Assembly: GCA_017463255.1 (NCBI GenBank)
Contig: JAFTPP010000032.1
Coordinates: 62,001 to 126,000 of the forward strand
DNA from: Lachnospiraceae bacterium
Lineage (GTDB): Bacteria > Bacillota > Clostridia > Lachnospirales > Lachnospiraceae
Length of the DNA stretch: 64,000 nucleotides
Direction: 5' to 3'
Shown here: positions 36,569-46,742 of the stretch, piece by piece
Numbering within the stretch: position 1 is the first letter of the stretch
Layout: every line of letters starts with the position of its first letter
Position numbers and translations under genes: made by a program
Notes under the pieces: model-generated
Told to the model about the DNA's origin: nothing
Database searches by the model: none
The model's input: the letters and a program-made list of their open reading frames with translations, nothing else

Positions 36569-38242
36569 ATGCTGTTAACAGGTTCACAAATTGTAATTGA
36601 ATGTTTAAAAGAACAGAAGGTTGATAATGTTTTCGGATATCCGGGAGGAACCATTTTAAACATTTATGATGAATTATACAAACATAGTGATGAAATCACA
36701 CATATTTTAACATCCCATGAACAGGGTGCCAGTCATGCGGCTGACGGATATGCAAGAGCAACAGGAAAAGTTGGCGTTTGTTTTGCAACAAGCGGTCCGG
36801 GTGCAACAAACCTTGTAACCGGTATTGCAACTGCTTATATGGATTCCATTCCGATGGTAGCCATCACAGCAAACGTGAATCTTCCTGCACTGGGTAAGGA
36901 TTCATTCCAGGAAATTGATATTGCAGGTGTAACAATGCCGATTACAAAACACGGATTTATCGTAAAAGATATTTCCGTATTGGCAGATACCATCCGTAAA
37001 GCATTTAAGATTGCAAAAACAGGCCGTCCGGGTCCTGTACTTGTAGATATTACCAAGGATGTAACAGCTAATCAGTTTGAATATACTTATAAAGAACCGG
37101 AAGAAATTGTAGTACCGAACCGTTTTAGCGATGCAGATATTGAAGCTGCATTAGCACTCATTAAAGAAGCAAAAAAACCATACATTTATTTAGGTGGTGG
37201 AGCAATTCTTTCCAATGCCAGTGAAGAAGTTAGAAAATTTGCAAAACTTATTGATTCGCCGGTGTGTGATACATTGATGGCAAAAGGTGCGTTTGATGGT
37301 AATGATCCTGCATATACAGGTATGATTGGTATGCATGGTACAAAATCTTCCAACTATGGTGTAAGTCAGTGTGATTTATTAATTGCACTTGGTGCAAGAT
37401 TCTCTGACCGTGTTGTGGGTAATCCTAAGAAGTTTGCCGAAAATGCAAAGGTATTACATATTGATATTGATGCAGCGGAAATCAATAAAAATATTAAGAC
37501 AAATGTATCGGTAGTTGGTGATTTAAAGGATGTTCTTACTATTTTAAACAGTAAGTTAGAACAGCTTAACCATGCAGACTGGATGCAGACCATTGCTGAT
37601 TATAAAGCAAAATATCCATTAAAATATGATAAGGATAAATTGACAGGACCTTATGTAATCGAAGAAATTGACCGTGTTACAAAAGGAGACGCAATTATTA
37701 CAACAGACGTAGGACAGCATCAGATGTGGGCTGCCCAGTATTATCATTATTCAAAACCAAGAACTTTCCTTTCATCAGGCGGACTTGGAACCATGGGATA
37801 TGGTCTGGGTGCTTGTATCGGAGCAAAGACAGGATGTCCTGATAAGACTGTAATTAATATCGGCGGTGACGGCTGCTTTAGAATGAACATGAACGAACTT
37901 GCTACTGCAAGCCGTTATAATATTCCGATTATCCAGGTTGTTGTAAACAATCATGTTTTAGGAATGGTAAGACAGTGGCAGACATTATTCTATGGTAAAC
38001 GTTATTCACAGACAGTTCTTTCTGATAAAGTAGACTTTGTAAAAGTCGCAGAAGGATTAGGATGTTTAGCATTTAAAGTAACTAAAAAAGAAGAGTTTGC
38101 TCCTGCACTTGAAGAAGCAATTAAGTCAGGCAGACCATGTATGATTGAATGCGTTATCGAAGAAGATGATAAAGTATTCCCGATGGTACCGGCAGGCAAA
38201 CCAATTGATGAAGTATTTGATGCGGACGATTTAAATGAATAA
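36569..38242 (+). CDS. ilvB: Acetolactate synthase, large (catalytic) subunit
   Basis: A thiamine-diphosphate enzyme that condenses pyruvate to acetolactate. The 557-residue protein has 'GYPGGTILNIYDEL', 'HEQGASHAADGYARATGKVGVCFATSGPGATNLVTGIATAYMDSIPMVAITANV', the FAD-region 'GARFSDRVVGNP' and the ThDP motif 'GGDGCFRMNMNELATASRYNIPIIQVVVNN'. A regulatory small subunit (ilvN/ilvH) would normally follow, but here the next gene is an L,D-transpeptidase overlapping it by 8 bases. The small subunit must be elsewhere or absent. Confidence 0.96.
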   Translation: MLLTGSQIVIECLKEQKVDNVFGYPGGTILNIYDELYKHSDEITHILTSHEQGASHAADGYARATGKVGVCFATSGPGATNLVTGIATAYMDSIPMVAITANVNLPALGKDSFQEIDIAGVTMPITKHGFIVKDISVLADTIRKAFKIAKTGRPGPVLVDITKDVTANQFEYTYKEPEEIVVPNRFSDADIEAALALIKEAKKPYIYLGGGAILSNASEEVRKFAKLIDSPVCDTLMAKGAFDGNDPAYTGMIGMHGTKSSNYGVSQCDLLIALGARFSDRVVGNPKKFAENAKVLHIDIDAAEINKNIKTNVSVVGDLKDVLTILNSKLEQLNHADWMQTIADYKAKYPLKYDKDKLTGPYVIEEIDRVTKGDAIITTDVGQHQMWAAQYYHYSKPRTFLSSGGLGTMGYGLGACIGAKTGCPDKTVINIGGDGCFRMNMNELATASRYNIPIIQVVVNNHVLGMVRQWQTLFYGKRYSQTVLSDKVDFVKVAEGLGCLAFKVTKKEEFAPALEEAIKSGRPCMIECVIEEDDKVFPMVPAGKPIDEVFDADDLNE

Positions 38243-39641
38243 AAAATGGCGTAAATATTTGCTAATCATTGCCTCAGTAGTGATTCTGTCATTAGTGGGG
38301 CTTTTGATTATCTTATTACATTATCAAAACGGATTTGGGTACGGCACTTGGATTAATGGTGTATATTGTACCGGTAAATCAGTAAATACGGTGAATGATG
38401 AAATTGTTTCCGAATATCCGATTCCGACTGTAGTCATTAAGACCATTGACGGAAAAGAATATGAAATTGAAGGAACAAAATTCGGTTTTTATTATGATTG
38501 TATTTCCGAACTTAAGAAAATTATGGAATTACAGGATGAATCGGTCAATGTATTCTCCGGTGCTGAGTATGAAATCATAGGAGAGCGTTTTTATGATGAA
38601 GAACAATTATTATCAGAGATTCATCATATGAAATTGTTTACAGATAGTGCAGATTTGGCTCCAGGGGTAACACTTTCGTGGGATGGTGAAAAATACATGG
38701 TATCTGATACCACTCATGATGTGCTTAACAAAATGAAAGCAGTGGATTGTATTTTAGATTCTGTGCGGGAAGGCAATTATTTTATTGATTTATACGAAAA
38801 ATCCTGTTATGAAGATGTTGCATATACAGATGATATGAAGCAGGTCTTTATACTTTATGATTTAATCAGTAAGTTTTTAGAGATTAAAGTAGAACACATT
38901 GTGGGCGTGGAACATGAGATAGCGCCTAAGTCAGAATTGCTTAACTGGTTAGAAAAAGATGCAAACGGCATACCGGTTTGTGTTGACGGAAAACTCCAAA
39001 TTGACAAAGAAGGCATCTTATCTTATGTAAGTAATCTGGCATCAGAATATGACACATATAATGTAGTAAGAGAATATGATACGATAACCGGGATGAAAGC
39101 TGTTATTCCCGGAGGTAATTATGGTAATCAGATTAATGTAGAGGCAGAGACGGAGATTATATACCAATCCTTGTTAGATGGTGAAACGGAGATTATCCGG
39201 GAGCCTGCCTACTCACAAAAAGCATATTATCAGGGACATGATGATATAGGCCCTGATTTTATTGAAGTAGATATCACAAATCAAAAATTATATCTTGTAA
39301 AAGATAATGTAATTTTGATTGAAACGGATATTGTAACGGGAAGTGTTGATTCGGGATGGGACACACCGGAGCTTGTTTGCACGGTTTATTCTATGTCACG
39401 TAACAGAGTTTTGCGTGGACCGGGATATGAAAGTCCTGTTTCCTATTGGGTTCCCGTATATGGAGACATTGGTCTACATGACGCATCATGGCGAAGCAAA
39501 TTCGGAGGAGAAATCTATAAGAAGAACGGTTCCCATGGCTGTATTAATATTCCATCAGAGGTTATGGATGATATTTATTATAGTATTGAAATAGGATATC
39601 CGGTAATTATTTATTCCTTAGTTGACAATATTCAAGAATAA
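38235..39641 (+). CDS. L,D-transpeptidase (YkuD domain) with peptidoglycan-binding domain
   Basis: The 468-residue membrane-anchored protein has an N-terminal helix ('YLLIIASVVILSLVGLLIILL', ~8-28). A long extracytoplasmic part resembles the PG_binding_4 module, and a C-terminal YkuD domain starts at about residue 340 ('DFIEVDITNQKLYLVKDNVILIETDIVTGS'). The catalytic motif is 'GSHGCINIP' with C436. It forms 3-3 cross-links or attaches proteins to peptidoglycan outside the cell. The start codon overlaps the end of ilvB by 8 bases, an unexpected coupling for a cell-wall enzyme. Confidence 0.92.
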   Translation: MNKKWRKYLLIIASVVILSLVGLLIILLHYQNGFGYGTWINGVYCTGKSVNTVNDEIVSEYPIPTVVIKTIDGKEYEIEGTKFGFYYDCISELKKIMELQDESVNVFSGAEYEIIGERFYDEEQLLSEIHHMKLFTDSADLAPGVTLSWDGEKYMVSDTTHDVLNKMKAVDCILDSVREGNYFIDLYEKSCYEDVAYTDDMKQVFILYDLISKFLEIKVEHIVGVEHEIAPKSELLNWLEKDANGIPVCVDGKLQIDKEGILSYVSNLASEYDTYNVVREYDTITGMKAVIPGGNYGNQINVEAETEIIYQSLLDGETEIIREPAYSQKAYYQGHDDIGPDFIEVDITNQKLYLVKDNVILIETDIVTGSVDSGWDTPELVCTVYSMSRNRVLRGPGYESPVSYWVPVYGDIGLHDASWRSKFGGEIYKKNGSHGCINIPSEVMDDIYYSIEIGYPVIIYSLVDNIQE

Positions 39642-39736
39642 ATGTAGAATAACGGGTATGTGCAATAACATTTTAACGTGTTAATGTGATGATGTTACAT
39701 AGTAGAAAATAATTCAAGAATTAGGAGGAGAAAGTT

Positions 39737-40822
39737 GTGTCCAGAGTATACAATTTTTCAGCAGGTCCGGCAGTATTACCTGAAGAAGTGTTAAAAGAAG
39801 CTGCAGCAGAAATGTTAGATTATAAGGGAAGCGGTATGAGCGTTATGGAAATGAGTCACCGCTCGAAAACTTATGATAACATTATTAAAGAAGCTGAACA
39901 GGATTTAAGAGACTTACTTAATATTCCTGATAATTACAAGGTGTTATTCCTTCAGGGTGGAGCAAGCCAGCAGTTTGCAATGATTCCAATGAACCTGATG
40001 AAGAACAAAGTAGCTGACTATATTGTAACCGGTCAGTGGGCTAAAAAAGCATATCAGGAAGCTTGTATGTATGGTAAAGCAAATAAAATTGCAAGTTCTG
40101 AGGACAAAACATTCTCGTATATTCCTGATTGTTCAGATCTTCCAATTTCGGAAGACGCAGATTACGTTTATATTTGTGAAAACAATACAATTTATGGTAC
40201 AAAGTTTAAAACATTACCTAATACAAAAGGTAAAACACTTGTATCCGACGTATCAAGCTGCTTTTTATCTGAGCCTATGGATGTAACAAAATATGGTGTA
40301 ATCTACGGCGGTGTTCAGAAGAACATTGGTCCTGCAGGTGTTGTTATTGTAATTATCCGTGAAGATTTAATTACAGAAGATACACTTCCGGGAACACCAA
40401 CCATGTTAAAATATAAAATTCATGCTGATAATGAATCTTTATATAATACACCACCTGCATATGGTATTTACATCTGCGGTAAGGTATTTAAATGGCTTAA
40501 AAAGCAGGGCGGACTTGAAGCAATTAAGAAACATAACGAAGAAAAAGCTAAGATTCTTTATGATTTCCTTGATTCATCCAAACTTTTCAAAGGAACTGTT
40601 GCAAAAGAAGACCGTTCATTAATGAATGTTCCATTTGTTACAGGAGATGAAGAACTGGATGCTAAATTTGTAAAAGAAGCAAAAGCAGCAGGTCTTGAAA
40701 GCTTAAAAGGTCACCGTTCCGTTGGCGGTATGAGAGCAAGTATCTATAATGCTATGCCTAAGGAAGGCGTTGAAGCATTAGTTGCATTTATGAAAAAATT
40801 TGAAGAAGAAAATTGCAAATAG
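39737..40822 (+). CDS. serC: Phosphoserine aminotransferase
   Basis: A PLP enzyme that makes 3-phosphoserine from 3-phosphohydroxypyruvate. 'RVYNFSAGPAVLPEEVLKEAAAEMLDYKGSGMSVMEMSHRSKTYD' is the SerC N-terminus. The PLP lysine region is 'GVIYGGVQKNIGPAGV', and 'GGMRASIYNAMPKEGVEALVAFM' is the conserved tail. Length 361 is normal. The start is GTG, with GGAGGAG 6 bases before it. serA follows 9 bases after the stop. No serB is present in the window. Confidence 0.98.
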   Translation: MSRVYNFSAGPAVLPEEVLKEAAAEMLDYKGSGMSVMEMSHRSKTYDNIIKEAEQDLRDLLNIPDNYKVLFLQGGASQQFAMIPMNLMKNKVADYIVTGQWAKKAYQEACMYGKANKIASSEDKTFSYIPDCSDLPISEDADYVYICENNTIYGTKFKTLPNTKGKTLVSDVSSCFLSEPMDVTKYGVIYGGVQKNIGPAGVVIVIIREDLITEDTLPGTPTMLKYKIHADNESLYNTPPAYGIYICGKVFKWLKKQGGLEAIKKHNEEKAKILYDFLDSSKLFKGTVAKEDRSLMNVPFVTGDEELDAKFVKEAKAAGLESLKGHRSVGGMRASIYNAMPKEGVEALVAFMKKFEEENCK

Positions 40823-40831
40823 GAGTAAATT

Positions 40832-41995
40832 ATGTTTCAGTATCATTGTTTAAATCCAATCGCACAGGTTGGTCTTGATAAATTCTCTGCAAATTATGTG
40901 AAAACTGATGATGTTAACAGTGCAGAGGGTATTTTAGTAAGAAGTGCAGCAATGCATGATATGGAATTTTCTAAGAATCTTTTAGCAGTTGCACGTGCCG
41001 GTGCAGGTGTTAATAATATTCCTCTTGAAAGATGTGCAAAGGAAGGTATCGTTGTATTTAACACACCTGGAGCGAATGCAAATGGTGTTAAAGAACTTGT
41101 TATTGCAGGTATGCTTCTTGCAGCAAGAGATATCGTAGGTGGTATCAACTGGGTTGCAGCCAATGCAGATGATGAAAACATCGCTAAAACTGCAGAAAAA
41201 GAAAAGAAAAACTTTGCCGGAACCGAATTGCAGGACAAAAAACTTGGTATTATCGGTCTTGGAGCAATTGGTGTTAAAGTTGCCAATGTTGCAAAGCATT
41301 TAGGAATGGAAGTATATGGATATGACCCTTATGTTTCTGTTGATGCAGCTTGGAACTTAAGCCGTGATGTTAAGCATGTTATCAATGTTGATGAGATTTA
41401 TGAAACATGTGATTATATTACAATTCATGTTCCGCTTCTTGACTCAACAAAGGGAATGATTAATAAAGATGCTATTTCAAAAATGAAAGAAGGCGTAATC
41501 ATTCTTAACTTTGCAAGAGACCTTCTTGCTAATGAAGCAGATGTTCTTGAAGCGCTTGACGCAGGTAAGATTAGAAAATATGTTACTGATTTCCCTAATA
41601 CAACAACATCAGGACATAAAAATTGTATTGTAATGCCTCATATCGGCGCTTCAACAGAGGAGTCTGAGGATAATTGTGCGAAAATGGCAGTAAAAGAATT
41701 GATGAATTATCTTGAAAACGGTAATATTGTTAATTCAGTAAACTTCCCGAACTGCGACATGGGTGTATGTAATCAGGCAGGCCGTGTGGCTATTTTCCAT
41801 GCTAACATTGCAAACATGATTACTAAATTTACAGCAACATTCGGTGATCTTGGAATTAACGTAACGGACATGATGAGTAAGTCAAAAGGTGAAAACGCTT
41901 ATACAATGATTGACCTTGAAAAGGAAGCTTCAGAAGAAATGCTTCAGAAATTAAGCTCTATTGAAGGCGTTTATCGTGTGCGTAAAGTAAAATAA
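40832..41995 (+). CDS. serA: 3-Phosphoglycerate dehydrogenase with C-terminal ACT domain
   Basis: The 387-residue enzyme starts serine synthesis. The NAD-binding motif is 'LGIIGLGAIGVKVANVAKHLGM'. Catalytic segments are 'VARAGAGVNNIPLERCAKEGIVVFNTPGANANGVKELVI' and 'MPHIGASTEESEDNCAKMAV'. A short C-terminal ACT domain (~315-387, 'IFHANIANMITKFTATFGDLGINVTDMMSKSKG') should mediate serine feedback. It forms an operon with serC, closed by a strong terminator. Confidence 0.97.
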   Translation: MFQYHCLNPIAQVGLDKFSANYVKTDDVNSAEGILVRSAAMHDMEFSKNLLAVARAGAGVNNIPLERCAKEGIVVFNTPGANANGVKELVIAGMLLAARDIVGGINWVAANADDENIAKTAEKEKKNFAGTELQDKKLGIIGLGAIGVKVANVAKHLGMEVYGYDPYVSVDAAWNLSRDVKHVINVDEIYETCDYITIHVPLLDSTKGMINKDAISKMKEGVIILNFARDLLANEADVLEALDAGKIRKYVTDFPNTTTSGHKNCIVMPHIGASTEESEDNCAKMAVKELMNYLENGNIVNSVNFPNCDMGVCNQAGRVAIFHANIANMITKFTATFGDLGINVTDMMSKSKGENAYTMIDLEKEASEEMLQKLSSIEGVYRVRKVK

Positions 41996-42003
41996 AGTAC
42001 ATG

Positions 42004-42036
42004 AAAGGAGTAAGTCTTCGGATTTACTCCTTTTTC
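42004..42036 (+). terminator. Rho-independent terminator of serCA
   Basis: AAAGGAGTAA (42004-42013) pairs with TTACTCCTTT (42024-42033), with the T-run continuing to 42035. Confidence 0.9.
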
Positions 42037-42062
42037 TAAATATCATAAGGAGAGTTATACTT

Positions 42063-43160
42063 GTGAAAAAAATCTTTATTATTGCAGTTGCTTTTATTTC
42101 TGCAATTTTTATTGGTATATTTGTGATTAATATTTACGAGGTTGATACTACCGTTACACAGGAAATAACGAAGGTTGGATTGTTATTAAATGGTACAAAG
42201 GATGACGGGAACTGGTGTCAGTCCCATTATGATGGTTTGCAAAAAACAGCTTCACAGTTAAATCTTGAGATTCATTTAAGAGAGAATGTTGCCGCAGAAA
42301 ATGTTACTACAAATATTGATGAACTGATTTCGAAAGGCTGCGAGATCATTATAGCAAATTCCTTTGAGTTTGGTGATGGCGTTAAAGAATCAGCAGAAAA
42401 ATATCCTGAGATATATTTCTTTCATGCAACAGGAGTGGAAAAAGGAAAGAATTTTTCAAGCTATTTTGGCAGAATGTACCAAATCCGATATCTTACAGGT
42501 ATTGTAGCCGGTCTTCAAACCAAAACCAATCAAATAGGATATGTAGCGGCATATCCTATTTCTGAGGTGAATCGTGGGATTAATGCTTTTGCCATTGGTG
42601 TAAAAAGCGTGAATCCGGAAGCAACCGTTTATGTTTCCTGGACTAATTCATGGACAGATGATGATTCGACCAAAAGTGCAACAGAGTTATTATTGGACAA
42701 GTATGACATAGATGTTATTTCCATGCATACAGATTCCCTAAAACCATTGGAAGTAGCAGACGAGAGAAATGTTTTGTCCATTGGTTATAATGTAGATAAC
42801 AGCCAAAGTTATCCGGAAACCTTTATAACGGCAGCTGTGTGGGATTGGGAAAAATTCTATACCCCAAATATTTTACGTTGTCTTCAGGGCAAATTTGTCG
42901 GGAATCATTATTGGGAAGGAGTAGAAACAGGAATTGTATCCCTTGCTCCTTTTTCTGAAAAGGTGAATGAAGGTATTAAAGAAAAGATAGATATTGAGCT
43001 TGTACGGTTAAACAGTGGTACCTATGATGTGTTTTACGGGCCTATAACAGACCAATCCGGAAATATCCGTATTGCAGACGGGGAAAGTATGACTGATTAT
43101 AGTATGTTAAATGAGTTTGACTGGTATGTGGAAGGAGTGGTGATTTGCGATGAAGAATAA
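42063..43160 (+). CDS. Membrane-anchored BMP-family (PnrA-like) ligand-binding protein, copy 1
   Basis: A 365-residue protein of the BMP/PnrA family, which binds nucleosides for ABC uptake or sensing. An N-terminal hydrophobic helix (~3-24, 'IFIIAVAFISAIFIGIFVINI') has no lipobox cysteine, so it is tethered by a helix rather than lipid. The binding fold shows 'KVGLLLNGTKDDGNWCQSHYDGLQ', '[21 protein letters not shown]', '[38 protein letters not shown]' and 'ITAAVWDWEKFY'. The start is GTG 42063 with AAGGAG nine bases ahead. It overlaps copy 2 by 11 bases. Typical nucleoside-transport partners (ATPase, permeases) are absent; a kinase follows instead. Confidence 0.88.
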   Translation: MKKIFIIAVAFISAIFIGIFVINIYEVDTTVTQEITKVGLLLNGTKDDGNWCQSHYDGLQKTASQLNLEIHLRENVAAENVTTNIDELISKGCEIIIANSFEFGDGVKESAEKYPEIYFFHATGVEKGKNFSSYFGRMYQIRYLTGIVAGLQTKTNQIGYVAAYPISEVNRGINAFAIGVKSVNPEATVYVSWTNSWTDDDSTKSATELLLDKYDIDVISMHTDSLKPLEVADERNVLSIGYNVDNSQSYPETFITAAVWDWEKFYTPNILRCLQGKFVGNHYWEGVETGIVSLAPFSEKVNEGIKEKIDIELVRLNSGTYDVFYGPITDQSGNIRIADGESMTDYSMLNEFDWYVEGVVICDEE

Positions 43161-44244
43161 AACGAAACAAATAGTACTCCTTGTATTAATACCGGTTATT
43201 TTAATCATTATTATTGTCAGTATTATTTTTACCGGTAATGAAGAAAAAGATTTACCTAAGGTGGGCCTTGTACTTACAGGTACAAAAGCTGACAGTGGTT
43301 GGAACAGCGGTCATTACGAAGGAGCAAAATATGCTTGCGATAAGCTTGGCGCTGAACTGATTGTAATAGAAAATGTGCCGGAAGACAGTAAACAGTGTGA
43401 AGATGCCATCAGAAAGCTTGCTAAGGATGATGCGGCAATGATTATTTTATCCAGTTATGCCTATCCCATGCTTGTAACGGATGTAATTGCAGAGTATCCG
43501 GATATTGCATTCTATGGAAGTTCTGCAGAGTTTACTGCTGATAATATGACTTCTTACTTTGGGAGAATGTATCAGGCAAGATATCTTGCAGGTATTGTTG
43601 CCGGTATGAAAACAGAAAGCAATCAAATCGGTTACGTTGCGTCTATGCCTAACGCGGAAGTAAACAGAGGAATTAATGCGTTTACATTAGGAGTGAAAAG
43701 TGTAAATCCGGATGCTACAGTCTATGTAATGTGGACCGGCTCATGGGAAAATGAAAGTAGTGAAATTAAGGCAACGGAAAGGTTAATCGCTGAAGTTTCT
43801 GCAGATGTTATTACATATCATCAGAATCAACATTATGTGGCTCAAACGGCAGATGAAGCAGGTATTTATTCTATCGGATACAATGAAGAAGTAAAGGGAT
43901 TATCAGATAAATATCTGACTGCTGCGGTATGGAACTGGAAAGCGTTGTATTATCAAATCGTTCGTGAACTTATGTTAAATGAAACCAATACGGTAAGAAG
44001 ACATTGGTTTGGAATGGACACAGGAGTTGTGGAATTATCAGAATTTTCTTCTTGTGTAGATGAGGATACAATCCGTCAAGTAGAAACGGCTAAACAGGAG
44101 TTTCTAAGCGGTAAGGATGTATTTTCAGGAGTTATTTATGATAACACCGGAGAATTAAGGTGCGATGTAGGGGAAACCATTAGTGATGAAATCCTATTGA
44201 ATCAATTGGATTGGTATGTTGATGGAGTGGTTATTTATGAATAA
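43150..44244 (+). CDS. Membrane-anchored BMP-family ligand-binding protein, copy 2
   Basis: A 364-residue tandem paralogue of the preceding gene. It has the same layout: N-terminal helix (~8-29, '[19 protein letters not shown]', no lipobox), then the BMP fold '[31 protein letters not shown]', '[53 protein letters not shown]'. The two copies differ most in 'IVI'-type strands and in the hinge loops, suggesting different ligands. The ribosome binding site (GGAGTGG) lies in the last codons of copy 1, and its own last codons form the matching site for the kinase gene, so all three are translationally chained. Confidence 0.88.
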   Translation: MKNKTKQIVLLVLIPVILIIIIVSIIFTGNEEKDLPKVGLVLTGTKADSGWNSGHYEGAKYACDKLGAELIVIENVPEDSKQCEDAIRKLAKDDAAMIILSSYAYPMLVTDVIAEYPDIAFYGSSAEFTADNMTSYFGRMYQARYLAGIVAGMKTESNQIGYVASMPNAEVNRGINAFTLGVKSVNPDATVYVMWTGSWENESSEIKATERLIAEVSADVITYHQNQHYVAQTADEAGIYSIGYNEEVKGLSDKYLTAAVWNWKALYYQIVRELMLNETNTVRRHWFGMDTGVVELSEFSSCVDEDTIRQVETAKQEFLSGKDVFSGVIYDNTGELRCDVGETISDEILLNQLDWYVDGVVIYE

Positions 44245-46723
44245 GAATCTGATTACGAAAAGATTTAAAAATACTGCATTTGTTATTTTTATTAGTTTCG
44301 TTATTTTAATTATTGTATGTCTTGCAATGTGGAAAAAAATGCAAAAGATTATTGACGAACAGCTTGAGGATCATGTTTCTGAACAAAGTTCTATGGTTGC
44401 TTCCATTGTTGACAATAGTTTCCGGGATGAAATCCGACTGTTGGAAGCATCTGCTGCATTTGTTGATGTTGAGACGGGACAAGTGGATGAGTTTTTTAAA
44501 GAAGAATCCGGAGTTTCATATGGTGTATTAAAGATTAACGGGGAAGCGGCTTATGGTAAGGAACTTGAATTTACCAAGTATGCAGGCATTTTCGAATCAT
44601 TACACGGAAATCCTTCGGTAAGTTGCGGCAATGACAAAACTGTATTGTTTACAGTGCCTGTTTATAAAGGGAATAATGTTAAATTTGTCTTGTATAAATT
44701 GTATGAAAGCAGAACATTAAGTGATAAGATTAATTTTGACTGTTTTAACAACCGGGGTGAATGTGTTGTAACAGATATAGATGGTAATATTATTTTATCT
44801 GAGGAAAACAGCCTGATTGATTCTGCATTTTTAAATGACGAAGCGAATGTAAAGGCATATGCACAAATCAGTGATAACATGAATATCAGTTCTTCGTCTG
44901 CATCCCGTGGTGAAGGGAAGTATGGAGATAATATTTTATTTGCATCCGAAACCGGTTTTACAAGCTTTTATATTATGGGATATGTAAAAACGGATGCCGT
45001 TACAGGGGAAATATCCCTGATTATCCCTTTGGTTTTATGGTGCTTTGGTCTTTTATGGTTATTGCTTATTATTGTTACCATTTATCTTATCGGTGCTGAG
45101 AAAAAAGCAAAAGAGAGCGATGAGTTGCTTCGGGAAAAATTGGTGGCTGAAGAAGCAAACCGGGCAAAAAGTGATTTCCTTGCAAATATGTCTCATGAAA
45201 TCCGTACTCCGATTAACGCGGTAATCGGCATGAATGAGATGATTTTAAGGGAAAGTGATGATAAAAATATATTGGAATATGCAGGCAATATTGAAAGTGC
45301 CAGCAAGAATCTGTTATATATTATTAATGACATCTTGGATTTCTCAAAAATTGAATCCGGTAGAATGGAAATCAATGAGAATAATTATAACTTGGGTGAA
45401 TTATTAAGTGATGTTGTTTCCATGATGGAAATCAGAGCAGCGAAAAAAGGACTGGTTTTTGAAACCAATGTTGATGCCAAACTTCCAAGTATGCTCTTTG
45501 GTGATGATATCAGGATAAAACAGGTTATTTTAAATCTTTTAAGTAATGCAGTAAAATATACGCCATCAGGAAAGGTTAGCTTGAATGTATCAGGCGATAT
45601 TGTGAATGATTCACTGGAATTAAAAATTGCTGTTAAGGACACCGGAATCGGAATTAAGAGCGATGATATTGCTATGTTATTTGAAGGATTCCAACGTCTG
45701 GATATGGAGAAAAACCGTTCAATTGAAGGCACGGGGTTAGGTCTTGCAGTTACAAAGAACCTTGTAACAATTATGAATGGTGATATAGGCGTTGAAAGTG
45801 TATACGGGGAGGGCTCTACTTTTTACTTTAGTGTGAAGCAGGGAATTATAGACTTAAAACCTCTTGGTGACTTTAAAGTAAATCATCTGAAATCTAAAAA
45901 CACCGGTTCAAGATATGAACAGAGTTTTATAGCACCGGATGCAAAAATTCTGGTTGTGGATGATAACCAGATGAATCTTTTTGTGGTAAGGAAGTTTTTG
46001 GAAAAAACAAAGGTTCAGATTACGGAAGCTATGAGCGGTACAGATGCTTTGGAGCTTATGCGCCATTATAAATTTGATGTTATTTTGTTAGACCATATGA
46101 TGCCTGGTATAGATGGTATTGAAACCTTAAAACGGGCAAGAATGATGGAAGATAACAAGAGTATTAAAGCGCCGGTTATTGCTTTGACTGCAAATGCTAT
46201 TTCTGGAGTAAGGGAAATGTATTTGCAGGAAGGCTTTGATGATTATATCAGTAAGCCAATAAGCGGTCCTGTACTTGAGGAAAAAATTGCTAAATATTTG
46301 GATGTTACTAAGATTGTATCTGATACACAGGATGAAATCACAGAGTACAAACAGGAGTCAACCGGTTATATTGATACAAATCTGGGACTTAAGTATTGCG
46401 CAGATGATGAAATGATATATACTGAGATTATGACTATTTTCCATTCATCTTATGAGAGTAAGTTAGCGGAGTTAAATAGTGATTTTGAATTAAAGAATTG
46501 GAATAGCTACACAATACATATACACGCATTAAAATCTAATTCCTTTAATATTGGTGCAAAACAGTTGGGTGACGCTTGTCTTTTGTTAGAAAAGGCCGGT
46601 AACAAAATACGTAATGATGAAAATGTATCAGAGCAGATTGCATTTATTACAAACAATCATCTAGGCACCATGCAGCTGTATAAACAGACCATTGAAGCTG
46701 CCGGAAAATATCTGGTTAAATAA
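44237..46723 (+). CDS. Hybrid sensor histidine kinase with receiver and HPt domains
   Basis: From ATG 44237 (overlapping the BMP copy 2 stop) the protein has 828 residues. In order it shows: helix 1 (~12-34); an extracytoplasmic sensor domain (~35-255); helix 2 (~262-290); HisKA with phospho-acceptor H320 in '[19 protein letters not shown]'; HATPase_c (N-box '[17 protein letters not shown]', 'DTGIGI', '[13 protein letters not shown]'); a receiver domain with D619 ('[13 protein letters not shown]'); and HPt with H763 ('[16 protein letters not shown]'). A full phosphorelay is therefore present in one chain, ready to pass phosphate to the REC-GGDEF regulator starting 19 bases after its stop. The long upstream reading from 44216 lies inside the previous gene. 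Confidence 0.95.
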   Translation: MNKNLITKRFKNTAFVIFISFVILIIVCLAMWKKMQKIIDEQLEDHVSEQSSMVASIVDNSFRDEIRLLEASAAFVDVETGQVDEFFKEESGVSYGVLKINGEAAYGKELEFTKYAGIFESLHGNPSVSCGNDKTVLFTVPVYKGNNVKFVLYKLYESRTLSDKINFDCFNNRGECVVTDIDGNIILSEENSLIDSAFLNDEANVKAYAQISDNMNISSSSASRGEGKYGDNILFASETGFTSFYIMGYVKTDAVTGEISLIIPLVLWCFGLLWLLLIIVTIYLIGAEKKAKESDELLREKLVAEEANRAKSDFLANMSHEIRTPINAVIGMNEMILRESDDKNILEYAGNIESASKNLLYIINDILDFSKIESGRMEINENNYNLGELLSDVVSMMEIRAAKKGLVFETNVDAKLPSMLFGDDIRIKQVILNLLSNAVKYTPSGKVSLNVSGDIVNDSLELKIAVKDTGIGIKSDDIAMLFEGFQRLDMEKNRSIEGTGLGLAVTKNLVTIMNGDIGVESVYGEGSTFYFSVKQGIIDLKPLGDFKVNHLKSKNTGSRYEQSFIAPDAKILVVDDNQMNLFVVRKFLEKTKVQITEAMSGTDALELMRHYKFDVILLDHMMPGIDGIETLKRARMMEDNKSIKAPVIALTANAISGVREMYLQEGFDDYISKPISGPVLEEKIAKYLDVTKIVSDTQDEITEYKQESTGYIDTNLGLKYCADDEMIYTEIMTIFHSSYESKLAELNSDFELKNWNSYTIHIHALKSNSFNIGAKQLGDACLLLEKAGNKIRNDENVSEQIAFITNNHLGTMQLYKQTIEAAGKYLVK

Positions 46724-46742
46724 TAAAAAGGGTGGAAATAAA

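Noticed and set aside
36569..38242. Possible ilvN or ACT-type regulatory subunit fused or adjacent to ilvB
   Set aside because: The frame after the ThDP domain ends at normal length, and the next gene is clearly a YkuD transpeptidase.
40894..41286. Antisense ORF of 130 residues in serA
   Set aside because: Complement of the NAD-binding region of serA; no ribosome binding site.
42037..42062. Separate promoter for the BMP-kinase cluster right after the serA terminator
   Set aside because: Only 26 bases are available and no -35/-10 pair fits. The promoter must overlap the serA end, or expression relies on readthrough.
45385..45732. Antisense ORF of 115 residues inside the hybrid kinase gene
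   Set aside because: Lies wholly within a conserved coding region, has no ribosome binding site, and no recognisable domain.
46692..46742. Upstream extension of the REC-GGDEF regulator
   Set aside because: The extra codons overlap the kinase end, and receiver homology begins right after ATG 46743.
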